Shown here: positions 8,978 to 18,832 of the stretch, piece after piece | How positions within the stretch are numbered: the first letter of the stretch is position 1 | Layout: every line of letters starts with the position of its first letter | Assembly: GCF_018127745.1 (NCBI RefSeq) | Contig: NZ_CP072333.1 | Span: 1-64,000 of the forward strand | DNA length: 64,000 nt | Origin: Porphyromonas sp. oral taxon 275 | Lineage (GTDB): Bacteria; Bacteroidota; Bacteroidia; Bacteroidales; Porphyromonadaceae | Reading direction: 5' to 3' | Made by a program: the position numbers and the translations under genes | The notes under the pieces: model-generated | What the model was told of the DNA's origin: nothing | Seen by the model: only the letters and a program-made list of their open reading frames with translations | Database searches by the model: none

Positions 8978-11695
8978 TTACTTAGGCTTACTGATGGCCT
9001 CGAGCTTGCGCAGGAGCAGCTCGTAGTGCAGGCGCAGCTCGCTGTTCTTGGTCGTGGGGATGACCTTGCGCAGCAGTGCCTCGAGGCGGTACTGCAGCGG
9101 TAGATAGAGCACATCGGTATTGTTGATGGCGGCTGTGAAGAGGTCGGCAGGCTCGCCATAGCTAGCCCCGAAGTTGAGGAAGCCACGGCTACCGAGCCCC
9201 TCAGCGTGCTCCTCCGTGCCGTGCTGGCGGTCGAAGCTGCACTGATGACTCCTCTCCGACTGCTGGGGGAGCAGGGCGATGAACTCCTCATCCGTCATCC
9301 CCTCCTTACGCTCGGGGCTGGCTGCCTCGTAGCCCGTGAGGGCGGCCAGACCAGCAGGGACGGAGACGCGAGGCGGCGCGCTCTTGCTCGCGAGCTCAGA
9401 GGTGTAGGCGCTGATGTAGCGCACGTAGTACTCCTGGAGCTGGAGCTCGGCGGGCGTCAGCTGCTCACGGCCGGCCTGTGTGGGGGCAAAGACACGAGCG
9501 AAGACCTCGTCGGCATAGTCCTGCGGAGCATAGGAGGTCGAGTCGAGGTAGTAGGAGAGATTGAGCGAATTGATATTGCGGATGGCCATAGCACGTGCCA
9601 TAGCGCCGAGGCGTACGAAGGGCGAATCCCCGACGACATCGGTCATCGTCTGCTCCAGCGCCTCGTTGCGCAGGCTGTCGATACTGAGCGCCTGATCCAG
9701 CAGCCAGAGGGCGGAGGCACGCTGCTTGTCGCGTGGGACGACCTTGTAGCGCGGCAGACCGCTGGCCTCATCCGTCTGGTAGAGGTAGATCCCTGGGACG
9801 TTGATGAAGACATTATTGACGTAGCGCAGGGCCTGATCCGCGATGCCGCGGTAGAGCTGGCTGCGGTGCTCGGCCTGCTCGGGCTGGGGGAACCACTGAG
9901 CCAGGTGGCTGGCGATATACTTGAGATTCTTGAGTCCCAGCGTGCTGGCAGCTACGGGATCGTTGGACAGATCCTCCTCGATGGACGAGGGGTCATAGCG
10001 CTCCTCCCCTACCTGCTGCAGTCCGTAGCGGTACTCGGGGTCATGGGCGTGCTGGTCGATGAGCTTACGCAGCTCGGCCTGCTCGGCTAGGATGTCACCC
10101 TTGCTGTCGGGGAAGTAGCGGTAGGTCCAGTCGATCATGTACTTGTCATAGGTGCCTACGGTGGGCGGGTCGAGGGTAAGGCCCTTGTCGCCTGGCTGCG
10201 CTACGTAGTTGAAGCGTGCGTAGTCCATGATCGAGGGCGTCGTGCCGTGCACGGCGGTGAAGGTGGCCGAGCGCAGCGAGTCGACGCTGTAGGCGGCGGA
10301 GGCACCCATGTTGTGCATGAAGCCCAGCGTATGCCCGATCTCGTGGGCGATGACGTACTTGAGGCTCTTAGCCATGAGGCTGTCGGGGAGCTTGACGGCA
10401 CGTACGGCGGGGTCTACCTGAGCGGTCTGGATGAAGCGCCAGTTATTGTTCAGCTTGGAGACATCGCTCCATACGAGCACCGAGGCATTGATGATCTCAC
10501 CGCTGCGGGGGTCCGTCCAGCTGGGCCCCATAGCGTTCTCGGTGGCGATGGGGATATAGCGGATACAGTTGTACTTGAGGTTGTCGGGATCGAAGCTCGG
10601 GTCGTCCGTGGGGAAGTCGCGTACCTCGAGGGCGTCCTTGAAGCCGATGCGCTCGAAGGCCGCATTCCAGCGCAGCGTCCCCTCCTTCATTGCCTCCTTC
10701 CAGATCGGGGGGAAGGCGTTGTCGACGTAGAAGACGATGGGCTTGACGGGGCGCACGGCCTCACCGCGCTTGTAGGCAGCGATGTCGGAGGGCACGAGAC
10801 GGAAGCGGTGCGCGAAGCGGATCGTCTCGTACTGGCGCGTCTCGGGGTTGTAGCCGCTCTTGCTCGTCTGGAAGACGCCGATGCGCGTATCACTGAGGCG
10901 AGGCGTCATGGGCTCCTTCGGCAGGCGTAGGATGGTGAAGGTCGCCCCGAGGGTCACGGGGTAGTCCTTGAGCGGACTGCCGCCTCCCTGCGCTGAGAGC
11001 GTCAGGCGGTAGCTGCGGTCGACCTTGATGGAGACGTTGTCGTCGAAGCTCTTCACCTCACGGATGTGCGTCAGTTCACCCAGCGGACGGGCGTTGACGC
11101 TGTAGCGCCCGACGCTGCGCGCCATGAGGCGGAAGTACTTCTGGTCTGTCGTGAAGAGGCTCGTCACGTCGACCACGACCGTGGTCTTGTCCTTGTTCCA
11201 GGCACGGATGGGGAACTTGTAGAGCGCTAGGTCTGTGTAGCTCTGCTGCAGGCGTTCGCGCTCTGCCTTGCCCTGATGCGGGGAGATCAGATGGGGCTCG
11301 CTATTGACCGCCTCGAGGACGATGGCGCTGTCGCGCTGGGCGAAGCGCATGTGCACGGGGTTGCTGTTCTTGAAGCCCACCATGCCGAGCTGGGGGTTGG
11401 AGATCGAGGAGAGCGTCACCCCGATGAGGATCTCCTCCCCGATGGTCTTAGTGGGGATCTCGAGGTAGAGCTGGTTGTTGGTCTTGTGCAGGGTAAGGAA
11501 GGAGCCGCGGGCAGACTCGATCTTCTCCGCCCCGACGATACGCTCGTAGGCGCTCTTCTGGGGCGGGGTCGTCTGCTCGGTCTTGGCCTTCTTCTTCCGC
11601 TTGAGGAAGTCGAAGATCCCCGCATGGGCGCTGAGCGGCGCTGCCACGAGGGCGGCCGCCAGCGCTAGGAGGGATAGTTGCTTATGTCTGATCAT
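8978..11695 (-). CDS. Secreted zinc metalloprotease, DUF5117/DUF5118 family, active site intact
   Basis: A 905-residue protein with a signal peptide (LSLLALAAALVAAPLSAHA) followed by a Lys-rich patch. The zinc signature HEIGHTLGFMHN is complete at residues 451-462, with His451, His455 and His461 as ligands and Glu452 as the base. SIMDYARFNY about 40 residues later is a likely Met-turn, so this is a metzincin-like enzyme. The N-terminal part (about 50-330) matches the DUF5118/DUF5117 layout of Bacteroidetes Sus-linked proteases. It is the last gene of the cluster, 4 bp after its inactive paralog, and probably acts in the periplasm or outside on peptides handled by the SusC/D pair (inference). 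Confidence 0.88.
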   Translation of the reverse strand: MIRHKQLSLLALAAALVAAPLSAHAGIFDFLKRKKKAKTEQTTPPQKSAYERIVGAEKIESARGSFLTLHKTNNQLYLEIPTKTIGEEILIGVTLSSISNPQLGMVGFKNSNPVHMRFAQRDSAIVLEAVNSEPHLISPHQGKAERERLQQSYTDLALYKFPIRAWNKDKTTVVVDVTSLFTTDQKYFRLMARSVGRYSVNARPLGELTHIREVKSFDDNVSIKVDRSYRLTLSAQGGGSPLKDYPVTLGATFTILRLPKEPMTPRLSDTRIGVFQTSKSGYNPETRQYETIRFAHRFRLVPSDIAAYKRGEAVRPVKPIVFYVDNAFPPIWKEAMKEGTLRWNAAFERIGFKDALEVRDFPTDDPSFDPDNLKYNCIRYIPIATENAMGPSWTDPRSGEIINASVLVWSDVSKLNNNWRFIQTAQVDPAVRAVKLPDSLMAKSLKYVIAHEIGHTLGFMHNMGASAAYSVDSLRSATFTAVHGTTPSIMDYARFNYVAQPGDKGLTLDPPTVGTYDKYMIDWTYRYFPDSKGDILAEQAELRKLIDQHAHDPEYRYGLQQVGEERYDPSSIEEDLSNDPVAASTLGLKNLKYIASHLAQWFPQPEQAEHRSQLYRGIADQALRYVNNVFINVPGIYLYQTDEASGLPRYKVVPRDKQRASALWLLDQALSIDSLRNEALEQTMTDVVGDSPFVRLGAMARAMAIRNINSLNLSYYLDSTSYAPQDYADEVFARVFAPTQAGREQLTPAELQLQEYYVRYISAYTSELASKSAPPRVSVPAGLAALTGYEAASPERKEGMTDEEFIALLPQQSERSHQCSFDRQHGTEEHAEGLGSRGFLNFGASYGEPADLFTAAINNTDVLYLPLQYRLEALLRKVIPTTKNSELRLHYELLLRKLEAISKPK

Positions 11696-11699
11696 CGGA

Positions 11700-14354
11700 T
11701 TACTTCTTTGCGTCTAGGAAACGAGCCACCTTGAAGGCGAGGGTCTGGTAGTGGGCCTTGAGCACCTGGTCGGTGGTGGAGGCGGCACGCTGCTCGAGGA
11801 CGGGGCGCAGGCGACGCAGCTGGTCGTAGTAGTAGAGCTCCGACTTGTCGAGGGTGGGGACGTTGGCCATAGGATAGATGCTGGCCGAGGGGTTACCGCC
11901 GCCGTAGCTATGCTGGCTGGAGCGCGCTGCCGTGTAGTCGAGCTCGGAGGGTAGGCCGCCGACGAGCTGCAGGGCCTTGAGCTCAGCGCGGGGCGAGGCG
12001 AAGCCCGTCGTCATAGCGGGGGCCGCAGCACGGGGATTATTGACCGTGGCGATGCTCTTGTCGATGTAGGAGGTCTGCATGAGGCGCTCCATGTGGTTCA
12101 GAGGACGGCCTGCGAGCGTGCTGCCCCATACCGCCTGATAGAAGTCGGCGAAGTACTCCCCGAGGCTGTAGCTCTTGGGATCCACCTGCGCGGCGATGAT
12201 GACACGCGAGCGGAGGTTCAGGATATCGTTATTGAGGAACTCCAGGAGCTGGTCGTAGTAGCTGACGTTGATGAAGAGGCGGCGCTCCAGCTGACGGTCG
12301 GCGTAGCGCTGGAAGTTCTTAGCCTCGTTCAGCACCCAGAGGAAGGCCTCACGCTGCTTGGCCTTGGGGACGACCTGGTAGCGTGGCGTGCCGGGAGCGA
12401 CGTGCTCCTCACGGCTCACCACCCCTCCCACCAGGGCCATCACATTCTTGAACACCAGGTAGTGGCGCTGTGCGAGGGCCAGATACAGGGCGGTCTTCTT
12501 ACGGCTGTCGGGATCGTTCTTGATCCAGTCCGAGAGGTGCGCCTTGATGTAGGCGAGGTTCTTCAGCTCGAGCGAAGCTGCTCGCAGCGGATCGTTGCCG
12601 AGGTCCTCGACGCGTACGGTGGGGTCGACAGAGTAGCGCTGCTCGGGGGCGTAGCGGAAGCGGGCATCGCCTGCCTTCTTATCCACCATCGCCAGCAGCT
12701 CCTTGGCCTCGCGGGCGGGGTCGCCCCCGAGCTGATCGTAGTAGCGGTAGCCCCAGTTGACGGCATAGAGGTCATAGGGCCCGACCTCGCTATTGACTAG
12801 GCGCAGCCCCTTGTCCCCAGTCTGCGCTAGGAAGTTGTAGGGCGCCCCATCGAGGACGGAGGCGCTGAGGCCATTGGCCTGCGTGAAGGAGGCCGAGCGT
12901 AGCTGATCTACGGTGTAGGCAGCCGAAGCGGCGTAGTTGGGCAGCAGCCCGAGCACCTTGCCCAGACGCTGCGTGACCAGCGCGGAGAGCGACTCGAAGA
13001 AGAGCTCATCCGACAGGCGCGCCGAGCGTACCGCGGGGTCAGCGGCAGCCGTAGCGACGAAGCGCTGCTTGTGCAGGGTGGTCTCTACATTATTAAATAC
13101 CGCGATGGTAGCGCCCGTGATCTCGCCCGTGCGGGGGTCGACCCAGGTGCTGGTGGTGACGTCGGCCTGCGTATTGGGCACGTAGCGGATGCAGTTGTAC
13201 TCGATGTTGTCGGGGTCGAAGTTCTTATCCTTCGGGTAGTCGAGGACCTCGAGGACGTTCTTGAAGCCGGCGGCCTCAAAGGCCTTGTTCCAGCGCAGTA
13301 CGCCCTGGCGGATGGGTGCCGACCAGCCCGCAGGCATGTTGGGGTCGATGTAGAAGGTGATCTTGCGCTCGGGCTCGGTGAGGACGCCCTTGGCATAGGC
13401 CTTCTTATCCCGAGGCACGAGCTGCCAGCGATGGGCTAGGTAGACGGGCTCACTCTGGTCGAGGTGATCGGGGAAGGATACCTGACGGCTCGTCTCATAG
13501 CCTACACGTGCATCGGCCAGGCGGGGGATAGCCGTGGAGGCCGTAGCGGGCATGATGGTATAGGTGACCTCGGTCGTGACGGGCATATCACGCGCCACGG
13601 TCATCAGCCCCATGAGGCTGATCGTGAGCGCGTGTGCCTGCTCGACCTTGATCGAGGCATTGGTATCGAAGGCCTTGATCCCACGCACGAAGGTCAGCGA
13701 GCCATTCTGCGAGCTGGAGATGCGGAAGGCCCCCTGCTGCTCGGGGATGACCTTGAAGAAGGGGCTCCCACCGCCGACGAGCGAGGAGATACGGAGCACC
13801 ACGGCCGAGCTATCGGGCTTGTAGACCTCGGGGCGGAAGGACTCCACCGTCTGGTCACGGTAGTTCAGCTCCAGCGCCTCCTGCAGCTGACGCGAGGCGT
13901 CGCGGCGGTAGACGATGGTATTGGGCGTCTTCATCACCAGCACACTGTCCTGGCGCTCGAAGCGGAAGACGAAGGGTGCCGAGCTACGCGAGCCTACGGG
14001 CAGGTAGTCGGGGTCCGTCGTGGAGGTGATCGTCGCCCCCATGATCAGCTCCTTGCCGAGGTACTTGGTAGGCAGCTCGAGGTAGACCTCCCCATTCATC
14101 TTGTGCAGGGTGACGAACTTCCCGCTCACCGTCTCGACCTTCTTATCCTTAAAGAAGCGGGTGTAGGGATCGTTCTTCTTGTCTTCCTTCTTCTTCTCTT
14201 CCTTCTTGGGCGCGGGCTTGGTGTCCTGCTTGCTCGCAGCAGGCTTAGCAGCCTTGGCCGCCAGGCTGTCTACCTTGGGCGAGGCCAGGAGCACCAGCGA
14301 GGAGCTCAGTGCGAGGCTAGCCGTCAGCAGATAGCGGATGCTTCTCTTGTGCAT
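11700..14354 (-). CDS. Metalloprotease-family protein without a zinc site (pseudoenzyme)
   Basis: An 884-residue paralog of the next gene with the same domain order, a signal peptide (YLLTASLALSSSLVLLAS), and a Lys/Glu-rich stretch at about 28-60. Aligned with HEIGHTLGFMH of the paralog, this protein reads QRLGKVLGLLP at residues 462-472: His, Glu, His, His are replaced by Gln, Arg, Lys, Pro. The Met-turn SIMDY is SVLDG. The flanking sequence (SLxxL... and ASAAYTVDQLRSASFT) is conserved, so the fold is kept and the gene is open throughout. It is likely a binding or regulatory partner, not a protease. ATG 14354 is chosen because it gives a clean signal peptide; the frame stays open to 14438. 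Confidence 0.85.
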   Translation of the reverse strand: MHKRSIRYLLTASLALSSSLVLLASPKVDSLAAKAAKPAASKQDTKPAPKKEEKKKEDKKNDPYTRFFKDKKVETVSGKFVTLHKMNGEVYLELPTKYLGKELIMGATITSTTDPDYLPVGSRSSAPFVFRFERQDSVLVMKTPNTIVYRRDASRQLQEALELNYRDQTVESFRPEVYKPDSSAVVLRISSLVGGGSPFFKVIPEQQGAFRISSSQNGSLTFVRGIKAFDTNASIKVEQAHALTISLMGLMTVARDMPVTTEVTYTIMPATASTAIPRLADARVGYETSRQVSFPDHLDQSEPVYLAHRWQLVPRDKKAYAKGVLTEPERKITFYIDPNMPAGWSAPIRQGVLRWNKAFEAAGFKNVLEVLDYPKDKNFDPDNIEYNCIRYVPNTQADVTTSTWVDPRTGEITGATIAVFNNVETTLHKQRFVATAAADPAVRSARLSDELFFESLSALVTQRLGKVLGLLPNYAASAAYTVDQLRSASFTQANGLSASVLDGAPYNFLAQTGDKGLRLVNSEVGPYDLYAVNWGYRYYDQLGGDPAREAKELLAMVDKKAGDARFRYAPEQRYSVDPTVRVEDLGNDPLRAASLELKNLAYIKAHLSDWIKNDPDSRKKTALYLALAQRHYLVFKNVMALVGGVVSREEHVAPGTPRYQVVPKAKQREAFLWVLNEAKNFQRYADRQLERRLFINVSYYDQLLEFLNNDILNLRSRVIIAAQVDPKSYSLGEYFADFYQAVWGSTLAGRPLNHMERLMQTSYIDKSIATVNNPRAAAPAMTTGFASPRAELKALQLVGGLPSELDYTAARSSQHSYGGGNPSASIYPMANVPTLDKSELYYYDQLRRLRPVLEQRAASTTDQVLKAHYQTLAFKVARFLDAKK

Positions 14355-14426
14355 GTAGTCTATGTTCTTGTTGGGTTCTAATTTGCTTGTCTGCCCCAGC
14401 CTAGGGGCGTGCCTATCCAAGGGTGC

Positions 14427-14434
14427 TAAGATAG
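14427..14434 (-). promoter_or_regulatory. Weak -7-like box before the metalloprotease pair
   Basis: Minus strand TATCTTAG, one base off the TAnnTTTG consensus, 73 bp before ATG 14354. A separate promoter is plausible because 477 bp separate this gene from the lipoprotein gene upstream. Confidence 0.3.
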
Positions 14435-14500
14435 CCATTTTTTGCCTGGACGAGCACTGCGCCTACTGTCCCCACGAAGCGCCCCGCTAGGGGGAGCGCC

Positions 14501-14590
14501 GCCGAGGGATATCAGTCAGCGCCATGCGAGACGTCCATGAGGCCGCTGAGGGGTATCCGTGACAGGTGCTGAGGGATATCCATCAGAGAG
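14501..14590. repeat. Four-unit GAGGGATATC repeat, locus B
   Basis: Four diverged units, first GCCGAGGGATATCAGTCAGC and last CTGAGGGATATCCATCAG. It sits inside the Sus-type cluster, in the 477-bp gap between two genes on the same strand. The rest of 14600-14830 shows nothing I can name. Confidence 0.7.
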
Positions 14591-14831
14591 AGGCTACCAG
14601 GCGATCGCCTTGCTGCCCCTTCCCTTAGGGGCGCTCGAGGAGGCCTTAGCCCAAGGCTAGTGCTCGTCTCGGGGCGGCCTTGGACTTAGCTGGGGAGGGA
14701 AGGCCTACGCTGCGGGAGCTACTGCTCCTCAGGCAGCGCGGGCTCTAGAAGCTCAGCGCCCCCTCCCTACAGTGGCGTGGACGGAGTCCCGTCTGTGAGG
14801 AGAGGGCGGAGCCTTCGTGGGGGAGCTGAGC

Positions 14832-16439
14832 TTAGTTAGCTCGGTAGCTGAGCCCCGTGACGGGTACGCTGAAGGCCGAGCTCTTCCACAGCAGCTGGGG
14901 CGTCACGGCCGACACGTCGTAGCAGTAGACATAGCCCTTCGTCCCATCGTTGGCCGCTAGGTAGAGGCGGCGCGCGTCGGGCTGGAGGATGTCGACGATA
15001 GTCTCCCCGCTAGCAGGCTTGCTGCCCGTAGCGATGCCCGCCAGGTAGTCGGTGCTGCTGCCCGTTTGGAGGTTGTAGAAGTAGACCTTGCTCCCAGCGG
15101 CGACGAAGGCACGGGCTCCGTCGTAGGAGATGGCCTTGGTAGGCGTCTCGCTCTGCTTGTAGCTGACGGGGTTGAGGCTAGGATAGACCGCCTGCACAGC
15201 ACGGGGCTGGTCGGTATTCGCCCCGACCACGGTCTCGGCGAAGTAGTCCGCAGGGTGCAGGAGTAGGAGCTTGTGGTCCCCCGAGCTCGTACGGTAGAGC
15301 AGGACGACATTATGATTGTCATCCGTGTGCTGCATGCTCAGCATCGTCGCCCCCTGGAAGGGGTTCTCGGCGAACTGTAGCCAGAGGTTCCTCACATCGG
15401 GCTGCGAGCCGAGCGAGGGGACGAGGACACGCTTGTAGACGATGGAGCTGGAGCTGGCGGACATCGAGTTGACGAGGAGCTCAGAGGTCGCAGTGTTGAA
15501 GAGGATCAGCCCCGCAGCACGCGCCGTACGGTAGACTGGGCCGAGCTTCCCCGTCGTCTGATCACGGACGATACCGACGCGGCTCGTCCCGTCGACCCAG
15601 GAGGTAGCGACACTCGCTAGGCTGATCGTAGCCCCCGAGCTGAGTGCCCGGCGCAGCGCCTGATCCTGGTCGCGTACGGGCAGCACATCCGACTCACGAG
15701 CCAGACGGTAGAGCGAGCCCCCTGTGATGTAGGCCTCGGTGAACTCTGGGTAGGGTACCAGCGCCATCGAGCCCACGGTCTGCGAGCCGAAGTTGATGAC
15801 GGGGGCGTCTACCTGCATGCGGTTGGCATGGAGGCGGTAGGCACGGCTGGGCGAGCCGAAGGCCAGTGTGGCGTAGACCTGATTGGAGGCCGAGGGCCCT
15901 CCGGTGAAGAAGTGTAGGGCAATCGGTGCAGCAGGCAGTGCCGAGTGGCTGGGATTGTTCTTGGCGAAGACATCCTGCTCGAAGTCCGCCTGCTCCCCCT
16001 TAGGGAAGTAGGAGACATAGCCCTTGCTCTGGTCTCCGCTCAGGACGAAGAGCCCCTGGCTGTAGGGCGAGAGCACGCGCACCTTGAACTGCTGCGTATA
16101 GGCCCCGTCCTCCGTATAGATACGTAGGCGGGCAGGCAGCGTCCCATAGCTGGAGGGCGTGTAGCGCAGGGTCGCCTCCTTGGAGACGACCTTGTAGTCG
16201 ATACTCCACTCATAGTGCAGCTCGGCCGAGGTGCCTGCGGGGAGCGTTACCTTGGGTGCGGCGATGACCAGCTCGCGGCCGTAGATGACATCGTAGTTCT
16301 CGGCCATCTGCTCACTAGGCGTAGCCAGGGCGAGCGTACGGTGGGGGCCGACGGAGTCATCTTTGTAGCAGGCGCTGAGGCCTGCAGTCAGGGCTAGGGC
16401 AAGGAGGCCTAGCTTGACGATATCTTGATAGCGCTTCAT
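14832..16439 (-). CDS. PKD-like family lipoprotein of a SusCD operon
   Basis: A 535-residue lipoprotein: the signal LLALALTAGLSAC has a lipobox with Cys24. Residues 25-120 look like an Ig/PKD-type beta-sandwich (AELHYEWSIDYKVVSKEATLRYTP, written in part), followed by a larger region with repeated beta-strand pattern that may form a propeller (GLFVLSGDQSKGYVSYF, GAYVYC-type endings). This family is regularly found after SusD and DUF4843 genes and before DUF5117 proteases. Its ATG overlaps the DUF4843 stop by 4 bp. It is probably a surface-exposed accessory of the transporter; the ligand is unknown. Confidence 0.75.
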   Translation of the reverse strand: MKRYQDIVKLGLLALALTAGLSACYKDDSVGPHRTLALATPSEQMAENYDVIYGRELVIAAPKVTLPAGTSAELHYEWSIDYKVVSKEATLRYTPSSYGTLPARLRIYTEDGAYTQQFKVRVLSPYSQGLFVLSGDQSKGYVSYFPKGEQADFEQDVFAKNNPSHSALPAAPIALHFFTGGPSASNQVYATLAFGSPSRAYRLHANRMQVDAPVINFGSQTVGSMALVPYPEFTEAYITGGSLYRLARESDVLPVRDQDQALRRALSSGATISLASVATSWVDGTSRVGIVRDQTTGKLGPVYRTARAAGLILFNTATSELLVNSMSASSSSIVYKRVLVPSLGSQPDVRNLWLQFAENPFQGATMLSMQHTDDNHNVVLLYRTSSGDHKLLLLHPADYFAETVVGANTDQPRAVQAVYPSLNPVSYKQSETPTKAISYDGARAFVAAGSKVYFYNLQTGSSTDYLAGIATGSKPASGETIVDILQPDARRLYLAANDGTKGYVYCYDVSAVTPQLLWKSSAFSVPVTGLSYRAN

Positions 16440-17311
16440 TGGATGTATCGTGCTAGGTAAGAGGAGAGCGCTGGCGGTACCGTCTCGCCACGCGACTGGA
16501 AGTATTGCTGCATACGGACATAGACCTTATAGATATCCATGGTCGTATAGTTCCCCTGCCGGAAGAGGATACGGTAGATCGTATCCACATCCCCCCCTGG
16601 GAAGCCTGCGATGAGGTAGCGCAGCTTGTCGGCAGAGAAGGCGCCGAAGTAGGCCGTGAAGTAGTTCCACCACGTAGGCTGGGCCACGGCGTTGGTGAAG
16701 ATCAGCTGCTTACGGATACGGCGCGTGAAGCGCATCTGTGTATCGCCCACGGGCTGCAGCTCGATGGTCACCGTGTCGTACTTAGAGATGGGTACATCGG
16801 TCGGTAGCTGGACATCCTCGTCGGGATTAGGCTCGTAGCCGTAGGTCTTGCTGGGGTCGACGAGCACGCGCTTACCGTCACGCAGCACGGCGATCAGATT
16901 GCCCTCGGTGTCGGCCACGGAGATCTTGGAGCGCTCGAGCTTGATCGGCAGGCTGCTGCGGATGGAGTCGGCGGGGATGTAGTAGGTCTTCTCCAGCGCC
17001 TTGAGGTAGGAGCCGTCGCCCGAGAAGGAGACGACGCGTGCGGCGTAGGGCACGGGCTGCTTGGAGACATAGCCCGTATAGCGCACGGGCAGCTGTAGCG
17101 TCAGCTCGGTCTGGTCACTGGAGATGAGCCCTAGGTCATGCTTGTCGATGGTGTCGACATCACTCGACTGATCGAAGTAGACCTGCGGGGCGCCTTCGTA
17201 GAAGCCCTCGGCGCTGAATTCGCCGTCATACATCTCGCGGGAGCATGCACTCAGCAGGCTCAGCTCGCCGATGAGGGCCAGGAGGCTATAGGTTCTATGC
17301 TTGTTCATCAT
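16436..17311 (-). CDS. DUF4843 lipoprotein of a SusCD operon
   Basis: A 291-residue lipoprotein with signal LLALIGELSLLSAC and lipid Cys23. The mature start (EGAPQVYFDQSSDVDTID) and the beta-rich middle with ELTLQLPVRYTGYVSKQ and TVTIELQPV match the DUF4843 family of Sus-type loci. The C-terminal half is helical with many aromatic residues. It lies 13 bp after susD and overlaps the next gene by 4 bp (ATGA), which shows translational coupling. Role unknown, probably part of the surface lipoprotein set. Confidence 0.8.
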   Translation of the reverse strand: MMNKHRTYSLLALIGELSLLSACSREMYDGEFSAEGFYEGAPQVYFDQSSDVDTIDKHDLGLISSDQTELTLQLPVRYTGYVSKQPVPYAARVVSFSGDGSYLKALEKTYYIPADSIRSSLPIKLERSKISVADTEGNLIAVLRDGKRVLVDPSKTYGYEPNPDEDVQLPTDVPISKYDTVTIELQPVGDTQMRFTRRIRKQLIFTNAVAQPTWWNYFTAYFGAFSADKLRYLIAGFPGGDVDTIYRILFRQGNYTTMDIYKVYVRMQQYFQSRGETVPPALSSYLARYIQ

Positions 17312-17324
17312 CTTGGCTGCGTAC

Positions 17325-18809
17325 TTAGCGTGTCACGATTCGGTTGCCGAGCTGGCGCTCCGAGAGCGGCCAGGGCAGGACGAAGATCTGGTCACTGGGT
17401 TGGAAGGTCTGGTCGCCCGTGATGCTTACGAAGGGACGGTTGTAGTGCTTGAGCGAGGCGAAGACTTGGCCCTCGCCGACGTACTCGCGCATGTACTCCT
17501 TCATCAGCTCCTCCTCGAAGGCCTCGCGGGAGGCGAACTCCGTGCCGCTGTACTCGTCCAGCCCGCGGCTGAGGCGGACGGCATTGAGCGCGGCGTAGGC
17601 TCCGCTGCGGTCACTGTCGTAGAGTGCCTCTGCCAGTATGTAGTACATCTCGGGAAGCCGTAGGAGGGCGATACCGCGGTAGCGTGCCTCTACATTATTA
17701 ACGGTGGAGGCATCGGCGAGGAAGCGGATGAAGCGCATCGAGCCCGACTCATTGCGGTAGAAGGCCCCGAGGCGGAGGTCCGTAGCCCCTGCACCGCCAG
17801 CACTGGAGGAGTAGAGGCTCTGCAGCGACTCAGCACGGCGGCCCTCGACGATATTCCCCGAGCCAGCCTGAGAGAGCAGGTAGTCAGCGACCAGCTGCAT
17901 CTGGCGTGGCGCCCAGAGGCCGAAGATCAGCTCGCCCGTCGCGGGGAAGGTCACGGCGCGCGAGGTATAGCTATTACGATCCACGAGAGCGAAGTCTGCC
18001 TTGTGCTCCGTGACGAGGCGGGCATAGCGCGCGGCATTGGTATAGTCGCGCATCAGGCGGTAGGTACGTGCCTTGATCGCGTAGACGGCATACTTATTGA
18101 AGTGCGTCGTGCGGTTGGCGTAGAAGTCCGTCTGCTCGGGGGAGGAGGGCTGGATGCTCTCGTCCGACGCCAGCAGCGCCTCGGCCTCGTCGAGGTCGCG
18201 CAGCACGCGCTGATAGGACTCCTGGAGGGTGAAGACCTGCTTGTTCTTCAGGTCATAGTCGTAGGAGTAGGGGATCCCCTCCGTGACGCCGCCCGCCTGC
18301 TGGGCTAGGCTATAGTTGCGAGCGAAGAGGCGCAGCACCTCCAGATGCAGTAGGGCACGCACCCCGAGAGCCTCGCCGCGGATGGTCGCCAGATGGCGGT
18401 TCTCGAAGCTAGGGCTAGCGGCGTGGCTGAGCACGGAGTTGACATTGCTGATGGCGATGTAGAGCTGACTGAAGGTCGTCTCGATGCGGGAGCGTACCGC
18501 GGCATCGTCGTAGACATAGTTCAGCGTATTGTAGGCCTCGCGGTCTACCTGCCCCAGCTGTCCCAGCATCTGCCCGAGCTGGTCCGCTAGGCCGAAGGTC
18601 AGTGCCTTCCCGTAGAGGTCAGAGCCAGCCAGCGTGCCGTAGACGCCGTACATAGCGTCCTCGTAGCCCTTGAGCGTAGAGAACTGGACGTCGGCGGGCA
18701 GGGTACCTTTAGGCTGTATGTCGAGGAACTTGTTGCAGGACGATAGCCCCAGCGCCAGTGCCGCACATGCTCCAGCGGCGCGGAGCGTGTATGATCGGAT
18801 CTTGCTCAT
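17325..18809 (-). CDS. RagB/SusD family nutrient-uptake lipoprotein
   Basis: A 494-residue lipoprotein (signal ALALGLSSC, lipid Cys24) beginning NKFLDIQPKGTLPAD, the classic SusD start. The N-terminal TPR-like helices carry GALGVRALLHLEVLRLFARNY-type sequence near residue 150, the conserved spot where SusD proteins have (R)AxxY/Lxxxx(R/Y)xY; the C-terminal part has the RLPEMYYILAEAL helix and ends near PWPLSERQLGNRI. It caps the SusC barrel next to it and picks up substrate at the cell surface. The protease neighbours suggest peptide or protein as substrate, as for RagAB (inference). Confidence 0.92.
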   Translation of the reverse strand: MSKIRSYTLRAAGACAALALGLSSCNKFLDIQPKGTLPADVQFSTLKGYEDAMYGVYGTLAGSDLYGKALTFGLADQLGQMLGQLGQVDREAYNTLNYVYDDAAVRSRIETTFSQLYIAISNVNSVLSHAASPSFENRHLATIRGEALGVRALLHLEVLRLFARNYSLAQQAGGVTEGIPYSYDYDLKNKQVFTLQESYQRVLRDLDEAEALLASDESIQPSSPEQTDFYANRTTHFNKYAVYAIKARTYRLMRDYTNAARYARLVTEHKADFALVDRNSYTSRAVTFPATGELIFGLWAPRQMQLVADYLLSQAGSGNIVEGRRAESLQSLYSSSAGGAGATDLRLGAFYRNESGSMRFIRFLADASTVNNVEARYRGIALLRLPEMYYILAEALYDSDRSGAYAALNAVRLSRGLDEYSGTEFASREAFEEELMKEYMREYVGEGQVFASLKHYNRPFVSITGDQTFQPSDQIFVLPWPLSERQLGNRIVTR

Positions 18810-18832
18810 ATTCTTATGCGCTATTAGAGGGT

